A DNA stretch of 64,000 nucleotides from Marinobacterium profundum (GTDB lineage Bacteria; Pseudomonadota; Gammaproteobacteria; Pseudomonadales; Balneatricaceae). Every line of letters starts with the position of its first letter. Position 1 is the first letter of the stretch. Shown here one piece after another: positions 51,093 to 59,604 of this stretch. The notes under the pieces are model-generated. The model saw nothing but the letters and a program-made list of their open reading frames with translations, did not search any database and had not been told where the DNA came from. The position numbers and the translations under genes are program-made. The DNA lies in contig NZ_BCNS01000145.1 in NCBI RefSeq assembly GCF_001528745.1, forward strand, positions 1 to 64,000. Reading direction: 5' to 3'.

Positions 51093-54000
51093 ATGGATAC
51101 TTTGATATATCAGGCCACTGAACTGGCCGGTCAGCCGTCTACCCCAATAAGTCCGATCGAAGGGCGTATTGCCTATGTTGTCAGTCATGGCGCCAGCTAT
51201 GCGAGCAATGGGTATGCAGTGCGCACCCAGGGCGTTGCGCAGGCACTGAATGGGCACGGCTTTGAGACGCTCTGTTTCGTAAGGCCAGGAAGGCCCTGGG
51301 AGCTGGGTGCCAGAAAAGGCAGCACTCGGCCAGAAATGACGGTAAAAGGCGTTCGCTATATCCATAGCCGCTGGCCGCACGACCGCGCCCCGAAAGACGA
51401 GAGTGAGCACCTGGAGGCCAGCGTTGAGCGCTTTATCGAGCTGTTTCGCGTCTACCGCCCCGCGGTGGTAGTCGCAGCATCCAACTATATAGTAGGGCTG
51501 CCCGCCTGGGTCGCCGCCAAGCGCCTGGGTTTGCCGTTCTACAACGAGGTGAGAGGGTTCTGGGAGCTGTCGCGAGCTGCCCGCGAACCTGTATTTGAAA
51601 AGATGGCAGCGTTCAAGCAGGAAACCGAACGCGACACCTTCGTGGCCAAGCAGGCGCCAAAGGTGTTCACACTCAATCACCCCATGAAGGAAGAGCTGAT
51701 CAGGCGTGGCGTTGACGCCAGTCGTATTGACATCATGCCCAACGGGGTAAACGAGCTGCCGGATATCAAACCCGCTGACCCGGCGCTTAAAGTCAGTCTT
51801 GGCATCGAAGCAGGGGACAAGGTGTTGGGGTATGTGGGCAGCTTCAACCCCTATGAAGGGTTGGATACATTGATTGAAGCCTGTGCGGACCTGGTCAAAC
51901 AGGGCGAGCCGATCAAGCTTCTACTGGTAGGTGATGATCAGCCAGTAACCACTGCCACTGGTTCCGTAACTAAGCTCGGCGAACAGCCCTGGCTGATTCA
52001 GGTGGGCCGTGTTCCACATGAGCAGGTGAGTGACTACTATGCGCTGATTGACCTGGTGGTGATTCCTCGTAAGAAGCTGCCTGTATGTGAACTTGTTCCG
52101 CCAATGAAGGCAGTGGAGGCGCTCTCTTTCCAAAAAGCAGTCGTTGTTTCAGATATCGCTCCACTGGCGGAGTTCGCAAAACACTATTCCCAGATAAGTA
52201 CATTTAAGGCTGATAATACCCAGTCCCTTGCAGCTAGCCTCAAGGATTGTCTGGGCAAGGCCAAAAAGACCCAGTCCAATCTGGCCGAGCTGAGCTTTAG
52301 CTGCGCTGTTACGCCACTGGCGAAGGGGTTGGGTGCTCCAATCCAGCAAAGCATGCCTGTCGCTCCTCTGCGTGCTGGCAAGGCTGCCAAGGTCGATCTG
52401 GATAAGTGCGATTATCAAACCGCCAGTCAGCTGTTTTATAAAGAGGGCAACCTGAATGAAACTCTGCAGATATTGAACCACCTGCTGCAGAAGAAGGTTA
52501 AGTTCGATAAAGCCCAACGTGATTTTCATGAGTTTGTTAAAGGCTTGGCGCGCCTGCAGGGCGGCTGGCAGCTGCCACCGCGCCAACCCAATGCAGGCCT
52601 GCTGACACGCCGCAAACAGCTGCTTTACTGCCTGCACCAGTCAGTGCCGCATACCACTAATGGGTACTCAACCCGCTCTCATGGTATTGCCACAGGGTTA
52701 CAGCACGCCGGCTGGAAAGTCAGTGCAAGTACCCGTACAGGCTTCCCTTGGGATTCCAATATCAAGGTAGCGGGAAAGGGCTACCACCTGGAGCAAGTGG
52801 ACGGTGTTACCTATACCGCCGCTGCCGGCTGGAGTCTTAGCAAAACCCCGTTGGATCGTTATCTGGCGGAAGCCGCCGATCACTTCCTGCGTGAAGCACA
52901 GACCTGTGGTGCTGAGGTGATCGTCGCGGCTTCCAACCATATCACTGCGTTGCCGGCGCTGATGGCGGCCAGGCGACTGGGCTTGCCGTTCGTCTATGAG
53001 GTGCGCGGGCTCTGGGAGGTCACTCAGGCATCTACACAACCGGAGTGGATGGACTCCGACCGTTACCATTTGATGAAGGCACTGGAGGCACACACAGCAC
53101 GGGAAGCGGATCTTGTGATTACGCTGACCGAAGAACTGGCCGATGAGCTGGTGCAGCGCGGTACCCAGCGTGAACGAATCAAAGTGGTCCCCAATGCAGT
53201 GGATGCAACCCGCTTTACCCCCAGGCCGGCAGCCCCTGAGATTCTTAAGCAGCTCAACCTCAAGGCTGGCGTGCCGGTAATCGGCTACGCTGGCAGTACT
53301 GTGGCTTATGAAGGCCTGGAATTGCTGCTGGAAGCTCTAGCCGAGCTAAAAAAGGCCGGTATCAGCTTCTACTTCGTCCTGGTGGGTGATGGCAAAGTGA
53401 TCGATACCGTTAAAGCCAAAGCTAAAGAACTCAAGATCGAAGAGGCCTGCCGCTTCACGGGGCGTATCCCGTTTGATCAGGTGCCGCATTATCTCGCCTG
53501 CATGGATATCATGCCGATCCCGCGTCTGTCTTCAGCCGTTACCGAGATGGTTTCCCCGCTCAAGCCGCTGGAAGCGATGGCGATGGGCAAAGCCGTAGTG
53601 CTGTCAGATGTCTCGCCGCATGCAGTCTTTGCCGGCAACAACGAGCGTGGTCGCCTGTTTAGCAAGGATAACCTTGCCTCCCTTAGGGATACACTGAAGG
53701 AGCTGATTGCCAGTCCAGAGGAACGTGAGCGACTGGGTAAGGCGGCACGTGCGTGGATAGAGCAGGAACGCACCTGGAACCGGGTTACTGATAATTACAG
53801 CCGGGCCATTGATGAGCTGTTGGCGAATCGGCAGCCGATAGCGGCTGATAAAAACTTGCAACAGATCACTCTGGGCCTGATCGCCGACCAATTTACCACC
53901 GATACTCTGCGCAGTGCGGTCAAAGTAGTGCGCCTGTCACCCGACAACTGGCGGCAGGAACTGCAGCATCAGCCGATTGATGCACTTTTTGTGGAATCCG

Positions 54001-56300
54001 CCTGGAAGGGCAACGAGGGGCAGTGGCACCGTAAGGTGGGCTACTACAGTGATGAAGAGTTCGCTGATCTCAAGGTATTGTTGTCGCACTGTCGCAACGA
54101 CGGCATACCCACGCTGTTCTGGAACAAGGAAGACCCGGTTCACTTTGACCGCTTCCGCAAAGCTGCGAGCCTGTGTGATCACGTCTTTACGACCGATAGT
54201 CGCCGGATTATTCCCTATCTGTCCACGCCGGATGCCGTCACTCGAACGGTCAGCGGTTGTCCTTTCTATGCGTCGCCCAAGATCCACAACCTGTTGCCTT
54301 CAACACGGGCATGGCAGCCAACTGCGGCCTATGGTGGCACTTACTACGGCGAACGCTACCCGGAACGTACCGAGTACATGGACAAGATCATGAGTGCGGC
54401 TGCGCCCTTAGGCTTGACCATCTACGACCGCCAGCACGGCGACTCGGAATCCCCCTACAAATACCCAGGCGGTCTAGGCGGCTATGTCGCCGGCAGCCTC
54501 AGTTACGAAGAGATGATCCAGGCCTACAAGGCCCACCCTGTGCAGATCAACGTCAACTCGGTACTCGACTCCCCCACCATGTTCTCACGCCGGGTGATGG
54601 AAGCGGCGGCCTGTGGCTCGCCGATCATCTCTGGCCCGGCTCTGGGCATGAACCGCTATCTGGAAGGGGCAGGCCAGGTGGTACAGACCGAAAGCGAAGC
54701 GGCTCAGGTGCTGGAAAACCTGCAGCACCATCCCGCCTACCGCTGGCGCCTGGCCCTGAAAGGGGCGCGGGCGGTGATGCGTGCGCATACAACCGGGTTC
54801 CGCCTCGCCCAGATGCTCAGGACCGCCGGTATGGTAATTAAGGCACCGGAACTACACAGCATTCTGCTGTACACCCTGGAGCTTACCGAAACCGCAGCTG
54901 ATCGACTGTTGGCACAGACTGTAAAACCGGCAAGTGTGGTTTGTGAGCGCTGCCGGCCTGCCGACAGAGCCAAACTGGAAGCTGCTGGCATAGGGTGCCA
55001 ATCGCCAGAACAGATTGTTCTGAATTCCAGCCAGCAAGTGCTGCTTGCCACCCCAGGAGCCTTGGAAAACCTGGAGCCTGAGGATATTGAGGACCTGGCC
55101 TGGGCAGCCAGTTATGCGCCTCAGAATCGCATCGGATTTGTACATGATACTGTAGTGGCAGAAAACCAGTGGCCGGGCGTAGCACTGGAAAGCAAGCAGA
55201 TTGATATAGGCCTGCAGCTGCTGCACGATATTCAGCCACAGCGCCTGCAGGAGCTCACCAGCTGGGCCGAGCAACAGCCGACGCTGGCTTTGAGAAAACC
55301 GCCTCGAGCCTATGAACAGGCGCCCAATATAGCACCGAAGAAAACAGTGGTAATTGCCGGGCACGACCTCAAGTTCATCAAGCCGTTCTATCCTTACTTT
55401 ACCCAAGAGGGTAATCGAATCCTGCTTGATTTCTGGAATGGCCATAATCAGCATAACGAAACCGCCAGTCAGCGGCTGGTGGAGCAGGCCGACACAGTGT
55501 TCTGTGAATGGATGTTGGGCAATGCCATCTGGTACGGCAAGCACAAGCGAAAAGGCCAGAAGTTGGTAGGGCGGCTACACGCCCAGGAGTTGCGCAGTGC
55601 ACTGTTTGACAAGGTGCCGTTCGAACAGTTTGAAACGGTACTTTTTGTCGGCCCTCACATGCTGCGCCAGGGCGTTGCCAAGAATCCGATACTGAAGAAG
55701 AACGGCAGCGTGGTGTACAACGGCGTGGATGTTGAAGGGCTGCAAGCCGTGCCGCGCAAACCCACTAATGAGAAGGTGCTCGGCATGGTGGGAATTGTGC
55801 CGCAGAGTAAGCGGCTGGATCGCGCTTTGGACATTCTCAAGGAGTTGCGCAAGGAAGATGGCGATTACACCCTGCGCATCAAAGGCAAGCGACCGGAAGA
55901 TTATCCCTGGATGGCCAACCGCCCCGAGGAAATGGCCTGGTACGAGCAGCAGTACAGCCGGCTGGAAGAAGACCTGCTGTTGAAAGGTGCCGTCATTTTC
56001 GATCCCCACGGTAACGATATGCCGGAGTGGTATGCCGGCATCGATTATGTGCTCTCGACCAGTGACTTTGAAAGCTTCCACTTTACCATTGCCGATGGCG
56101 CCGCGGCAGGCTGTACGCCGGTCATATTGCCTTGGGAAGGTGCGGATGAGATCTATCCGAAAGAGTGGGTCTACCCTGATATCAAAGTCGCTGCGAAGGG
56201 CATAAAAGCCGGGTCTGGTGATCGGCTTAGAATAAAAGAATTTGCCAAGTCAAAATTTGATATTAACGTCACTTTCGATTATTTTATAAAACTTATCTAG
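51093..56300 (+). CDS. giant multidomain glycosyltransferase (about four GT modules)
   Basis: A 1735-residue cytosolic protein. Module 1 (about 25-395) and module 2 (about 505-915) are GT4-like: each has an N-terminal NGYxxRT/SHGIA opening, FYNEVRGFWELS or FVYEVRGLWEVT, and VLGYVGSFNPYEGLDTL or VIGYAGSTVAYEGLELL. Module 3 (about 920-1245) resembles CgeB/GT1 proteins (DSPTMFSRRVMEAAACGSPI). A short, degenerate GT2-like segment (about 1250-1390) links to module 4 (about 1415-1735), with VVYNGVDVEGL and a late FESFHFTIADGAAAGCTPVI, a GT4-type nucleotide site. It probably builds the polymer repeat. The frame is unbroken throughout. Confidence 0.82.
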   Translation: MDTLIYQATELAGQPSTPISPIEGRIAYVVSHGASYASNGYAVRTQGVAQALNGHGFETLCFVRPGRPWELGARKGSTRPEMTVKGVRYIHSRWPHDRAPKDESEHLEASVERFIELFRVYRPAVVVAASNYIVGLPAWVAAKRLGLPFYNEVRGFWELSRAAREPVFEKMAAFKQETERDTFVAKQAPKVFTLNHPMKEELIRRGVDASRIDIMPNGVNELPDIKPADPALKVSLGIEAGDKVLGYVGSFNPYEGLDTLIEACADLVKQGEPIKLLLVGDDQPVTTATGSVTKLGEQPWLIQVGRVPHEQVSDYYALIDLVVIPRKKLPVCELVPPMKAVEALSFQKAVVVSDIAPLAEFAKHYSQISTFKADNTQSLAASLKDCLGKAKKTQSNLAELSFSCAVTPLAKGLGAPIQQSMPVAPLRAGKAAKVDLDKCDYQTASQLFYKEGNLNETLQILNHLLQKKVKFDKAQRDFHEFVKGLARLQGGWQLPPRQPNAGLLTRRKQLLYCLHQSVPHTTNGYSTRSHGIATGLQHAGWKVSASTRTGFPWDSNIKVAGKGYHLEQVDGVTYTAAAGWSLSKTPLDRYLAEAADHFLREAQTCGAEVIVAASNHITALPALMAARRLGLPFVYEVRGLWEVTQASTQPEWMDSDRYHLMKALEAHTAREADLVITLTEELADELVQRGTQRERIKVVPNAVDATRFTPRPAAPEILKQLNLKAGVPVIGYAGSTVAYEGLELLLEALAELKKAGISFYFVLVGDGKVIDTVKAKAKELKIEEACRFTGRIPFDQVPHYLACMDIMPIPRLSSAVTEMVSPLKPLEAMAMGKAVVLSDVSPHAVFAGNNERGRLFSKDNLASLRDTLKELIASPEERERLGKAARAWIEQERTWNRVTDNYSRAIDELLANRQPIAADKNLQQITLGLIADQFTTDTLRSAVKVVRLSPDNWRQELQHQPIDALFVESAWKGNEGQWHRKVGYYSDEEFADLKVLLSHCRNDGIPTLFWNKEDPVHFDRFRKAASLCDHVFTTDSRRIIPYLSTPDAVTRTVSGCPFYASPKIHNLLPSTRAWQPTAAYGGTYYGERYPERTEYMDKIMSAAAPLGLTIYDRQHGDSESPYKYPGGLGGYVAGSLSYEEMIQAYKAHPVQINVNSVLDSPTMFSRRVMEAAACGSPIISGPALGMNRYLEGAGQVVQTESEAAQVLENLQHHPAYRWRLALKGARAVMRAHTTGFRLAQMLRTAGMVIKAPELHSILLYTLELTETAADRLLAQTVKPASVVCERCRPADRAKLEAAGIGCQSPEQIVLNSSQQVLLATPGALENLEPEDIEDLAWAASYAPQNRIGFVHDTVVAENQWPGVALESKQIDIGLQLLHDIQPQRLQELTSWAEQQPTLALRKPPRAYEQAPNIAPKKTVVIAGHDLKFIKPFYPYFTQEGNRILLDFWNGHNQHNETASQRLVEQADTVFCEWMLGNAIWYGKHKRKGQKLVGRLHAQELRSALFDKVPFEQFETVLFVGPHMLRQGVAKNPILKKNGSVVYNGVDVEGLQAVPRKPTNEKVLGMVGIVPQSKRLDRALDILKELRKEDGDYTLRIKGKRPEDYPWMANRPEEMAWYEQQYSRLEEDLLLKGAVIFDPHGNDMPEWYAGIDYVLSTSDFESFHFTIADGAAAGCTPVILPWEGADEIYPKEWVYPDIKVAAKGIKAGSGDRLRIKEFAKSKFDINVTFDYFIKLI

Positions 56301-56318
56301 TAAGGCTTGCTGTAGAAA

Positions 56319-57008
56319 ATGGATACGCAAAGAATTGAAATTGAGGTGAGCGGTCGAAATTTTGTTTTTTACTTCACGCCTGCTCAGGATAAAGATAAGC
56401 CTATATTGTTTATATTTCACGGGCATGGCTATTCATCAACGCCATCGGGTTTTAAAAGCCCTAATTGGAATGTTGTGTGTCCAATGGATAATTATGGCTA
56501 CGAAGGGCTGGGGTCTTGGTATCTAGGAGAAAGTGGAGATCTATTTTGGGTGGATGCTATGGCAGAGATCCTACGTTATGTAAGAGAGTATGCAGGCAAT
56601 GGCAGGCTTTATATGTGGGGCTCTAGTATGGGCGGCTATGCCAGTATTCTCTACGGGCACCTGTTAGGGGCTCGTGCGATATATGCTAATGTTCCTCAGA
56701 CCCTGCTTTTGGGGTCCAAGTACTCTTGTAATGGAATGTTTAAGTTTTTTTCCCCTATCTTCAATGGAAACGAACAGAGTGAGTATAATGATTTAAAGAA
56801 AATTTTGATTCTAAGAACGTCATGCAAATATTTTTTATGCTTCAACCAGCTTGAAGGATCAAACTATTTATCTGAACAAGGTCTTGATTTTATAACTCAT
56901 TTGCATTCGTTCAAACAGCCCATGTATGTAGAAATTAGGCCTCAGTCCGCTCATGGGAAAAATCATGGTGTGAGTGAGGCTATTTCGTTATTTAAGAAAT
57001 ATAACTAA
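56319..57008 (+). CDS. alpha/beta hydrolase-like protein of the capsule locus
   Basis: A 229-residue protein with an alpha/beta-hydrolase core: ILFIFHGHGYSS (oxyanion-loop HG), the nucleophile elbow MWGSSMGGYASIL (Ser near residue 111) and a possible catalytic His in AHGKNHG near the C-terminus. No signal peptide is seen. Similar Gly-Ser-Ser-Met-Gly-Gly proteins occur in capsule and secretion loci as esterases or acyltransferase partners. With the acetyltransferase encoded downstream it could set polymer O-acetylation; that is an inference. It starts the AT-rich part of the locus. Confidence 0.6.
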   Translation: MDTQRIEIEVSGRNFVFYFTPAQDKDKPILFIFHGHGYSSTPSGFKSPNWNVVCPMDNYGYEGLGSWYLGESGDLFWVDAMAEILRYVREYAGNGRLYMWGSSMGGYASILYGHLLGARAIYANVPQTLLLGSKYSCNGMFKFFSPIFNGNEQSEYNDLKKILILRTSCKYFLCFNQLEGSNYLSEQGLDFITHLHSFKQPMYVEIRPQSAHGKNHGVSEAISLFKKYN

Positions 57009-57039
57009 TAGAATTTTAGAGTAGGTTGAAGTATAAAAT

Positions 57040-58071
57040 ATGAAGTTATATCTGCATATCGGAATGCCAAAGTCGGCATCAAGTACAATTCAAAATTTCA
57101 TTTATGAATCTAGAAATGAACTGTCCGTAAGGGATTTTTTGATACCTGATTTTTTAGGAAAGAAAAATCATAGGATGATTTTTAGTTTTCTGAAAGGTAA
57201 GTTTGGTGAGTATGATGCAGGAATATATTTAAGAAATGCAAAAGACGGAAATGAAAAAAATAAAATAATATCTCGAGTTGAAGCGAATATTAAAAAATTT
57301 CTTGAAGCTGGGCAGGATTATAATAAAGTAATTATTTCATGTGAGCAGTTGGCATCGCTGGGTCAGAGGGAAATACAATACCTTTATGATTTCATTAGCC
57401 CATATTTTTCATCCATTTCAGTGATAGTTTATTTTCGTCGTCAGGATCTAATGGCTGTTAGTGGATATAATACTCAAGTTATATCAGGGCGCTATAAGTT
57501 GTTTCATGACTCGTTTTCTTTTTCAAGTACACCAACTCCGGCTTTTTTATATGATAAAATTTTGCAGAAATGGTCTAATGTTTTCGGAGAGTCAGTTATA
57601 AAAGTAAGAACTCTAGATCCCGAATATACGATTTCTGGCAATGTTATTTCAGATTTTCAAGATGCTATTGGGGTTAGTTTTCCTGTATCCAAAAGTGCTG
57701 AGACGAAAGAAAACTCTTCATTATCAGCAGCGACACTCGAGTTTGTGCGTTGTCTAAATGAAAGACTTTCTAAAGAAAATTTGGACTTGTATAAGCAAGC
57801 TGGTATATCAGGTATAACTCAGCCTTATGCTAAAAAGGCAAAACAATTGCATGCAAGATTCTATCCGGGGCGAGAGAGTGCCGAAAGGTTTTATGGGCTG
57901 TTTGATCAAAGTAATCGTATGGTAGCGAATAAATGGCTTGGTAGGAATGATTTGTTTTCTGGTGATTTTAGTATGTATCCAGAAGAAACAATAGCTCCTA
58001 CAGACGCTGAAGTGAAAGATGCAGCTATTGAATTCTTGGTAGCATTGCTTACTTCTGGTGACAGGGACTGA
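57040..58071 (+). CDS. sulfotransferase-like protein
   Basis: A 343-residue protein with the 5'-phosphosulfate-binding loop at its very N-terminus: LYLHIGMPKSASSTIQNF. VIVYFRRQDLMAVSGYNTQV, about residue 130, fits the second (3'-phosphate, Arg...Ser) motif of PAPS sulfotransferases. The same loop, HVGYPKSASTALQ, opens the fused enzyme encoded at 59605. Predicted role: transfer sulfate from PAPS to the capsule or its precursor in the cytoplasm. It is AT-rich and lacks close spacing to the hydrolase gene (31 bp). Confidence 0.75.
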   Translation: MKLYLHIGMPKSASSTIQNFIYESRNELSVRDFLIPDFLGKKNHRMIFSFLKGKFGEYDAGIYLRNAKDGNEKNKIISRVEANIKKFLEAGQDYNKVIISCEQLASLGQREIQYLYDFISPYFSSISVIVYFRRQDLMAVSGYNTQVISGRYKLFHDSFSFSSTPTPAFLYDKILQKWSNVFGESVIKVRTLDPEYTISGNVISDFQDAIGVSFPVSKSAETKENSSLSAATLEFVRCLNERLSKENLDLYKQAGISGITQPYAKKAKQLHARFYPGRESAERFYGLFDQSNRMVANKWLGRNDLFSGDFSMYPEETIAPTDAEVKDAAIEFLVALLTSGDRD

Positions 58072-58077
58072 ATTGAT

Positions 58078-58704
58078 ATGTCGAAAAATGAAAATTCTGT
58101 TGAAAAGATAATCTCCATTTTCGGTGATTTACTGGATTCTCCATTACCGTCAGTAACGGATATATGGGAGGTAGCACAAGCTAAATTGAATAGCGGGGAT
58201 TTAAAAGAGGCGAATAAATGTTATCAGCTAAATCACTTGTTACATAATTCACATGTGCCAAATTCTTCGAAAATTGGAAAAGGTGTAAAGTTTGCTTATG
58301 GTGGTATAGGATTGATTATCCATAACGACTGTGAAATACGAGATTATGCGGTAATTGGTTCCAATGTGACGATTGGTGGGCGGGCTAGATCAAAGTATAG
58401 AATATCAGAAGATGGCAAAAGAGTTTATGTGCCCTTGATTGATAAGTACGCTTATGTCGCAACCGGTGCTGTAATTTTAGGAGGTGTGACAATAGGAAGT
58501 ATGAGTATTGTTGGAGCTAACGCTGTTGTAATACAGGATGTCCCGCATTTATCGATTGTGGCAGGTAGTCCTTCAAAAATTATTGGTAAAATAACTGTCG
58601 ATAATTGCTTAAGTTATAAGAGTACCTTTTCTATTTTTAGAAATGTATCTGATGGAGCGTATGTAGATATCGTCAAGTCTATCGAACAGTCTAAGTCATT
58701 ATAG
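58078..58704 (+). CDS. hexapeptide-repeat acetyltransferase (CysE-like)
   Basis: A 208-residue left-handed beta-helix acyltransferase. Hexapeptide-type turns begin near residue 60 (NSSKIGKGVKFAYGGIGLII) and continue through IGSNVTIGG, VILGGVTIGSMSIVGANAVV and end SIVAGSPSKIIGK. An N-terminal helical part (about 1-60) recalls the serine O-acetyltransferase fold, but a Ser-acetylating role is only one possibility; in a capsule locus it more likely acetylates a sugar or precursor. It overlaps no gene: 6 bp after the sulfotransferase stop, then a 210-bp gap. Confidence 0.75.
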   Translation: MSKNENSVEKIISIFGDLLDSPLPSVTDIWEVAQAKLNSGDLKEANKCYQLNHLLHNSHVPNSSKIGKGVKFAYGGIGLIIHNDCEIRDYAVIGSNVTIGGRARSKYRISEDGKRVYVPLIDKYAYVATGAVILGGVTIGSMSIVGANAVVIQDVPHLSIVAGSPSKIIGKITVDNCLSYKSTFSIFRNVSDGAYVDIVKSIEQSKSL

Positions 58705-58914
58705 TCTTCTTTGGCTTGGAATGGCGGAATAGATACGGTACTTGGCTTTTAAACGCTATTTTGTGTGTAATAAAATAAGTAAGCGAATTGTAGGCAGTGT
58801 GCTAACACATTTTGGACCTTAATGTATAACGTGTTTTTGTTAAATAAGTGATTGTCGGTGGTAGTTTAGTTTATGCATTTTGGTATTTAGTTTTTTAGTT
58901 ATTGGGAATCAGAA

Positions 58915-59583
58915 TTGGTACTGTTAAAAGATAATTTTATTTTCTTGAAGCCTAGAAAAGTTGCTGGCACGTCTTTTGAGATTGCTCTTAGTCGCTATGC
59001 TGGTAATAATGATATTGTCACTCCGGTATCCCCAAATGACGAGGAGCTTAGGAAAGCGTTGGGATTCACTTCGCCTCGAAACTTTATGGATGAAAAAGGC
59101 CAGGTAGTATTTAGAAACCACATTTCTGCAGCTGAAGCAAGGAAGAAACTTGGCAGCGGGGCGTGGAATTCGTTGAAAAAAGTTTCAATTGTTCGAAATC
59201 CTTTTGATGTGTATGTCTCTTTGTTCTTTTATCACAACGGACCGGCTGCGGATATTTCGAGGCTTTCTGAGTGGTATATCGGAGGTGAGGGGGAGGCATA
59301 CCTAGGTGTCAATCACAAGCAATATTACATAGCTGAGCGACTCGTTGTTGATAATTTTATAAGATATGAAAAATTGAAAGAAGGTATATTGTCTTTAGAG
59401 GATTTTTTTCCAAAACTGAAGGGATTGTATAATTCTTTCAGCTCAATTAAGGCCAAATCAGGGATTAGAAGTCCTGAGTCTTATGATCTGATTGATATTT
59501 ACTCAAGGCATGTTTGTCTTAAGAAAAAAATTGAAAGTGTGCATAGGTTTGAAATAAATGAGTTTGGTTACTCATTGGGATGA
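58915..59583 (+). CDS. sulfotransferase family protein
   Basis: A 222-residue protein with the P-loop-like 5'-PSB motif FIFLKPRKVAGTSFEIAL and a 3'-PB-like motif VSIVRNPFDVYVSLFFYH. The pattern (KVAGTS and RNPFDVYVS) fits the Sulfotransfer_2-type family rather than the LHIGMPKSAS type next to it. The start is TTG at 58915, with GGGAAT a little upstream; the ATG choice is poor because the PSB motif lies at residue 9. It may sulfate a different position from its neighbours. Very AT-rich. Confidence 0.7.
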   Translation: MVLLKDNFIFLKPRKVAGTSFEIALSRYAGNNDIVTPVSPNDEELRKALGFTSPRNFMDEKGQVVFRNHISAAEARKKLGSGAWNSLKKVSIVRNPFDVYVSLFFYHNGPAADISRLSEWYIGGEGEAYLGVNHKQYYIAERLVVDNFIRYEKLKEGILSLEDFFPKLKGLYNSFSSIKAKSGIRSPESYDLIDIYSRHVCLKKKIESVHRFEINEFGYSLG

Positions 59584-59604
59584 CTGAATTAAGTAGGATT
59601 TTAA

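Noticed and set aside
58705-58914. Gene between the acetyltransferase and the second sulfotransferase
   Set aside because: The 210-bp gap is AT-rich with no ORF over 30 codons that has a start signal.
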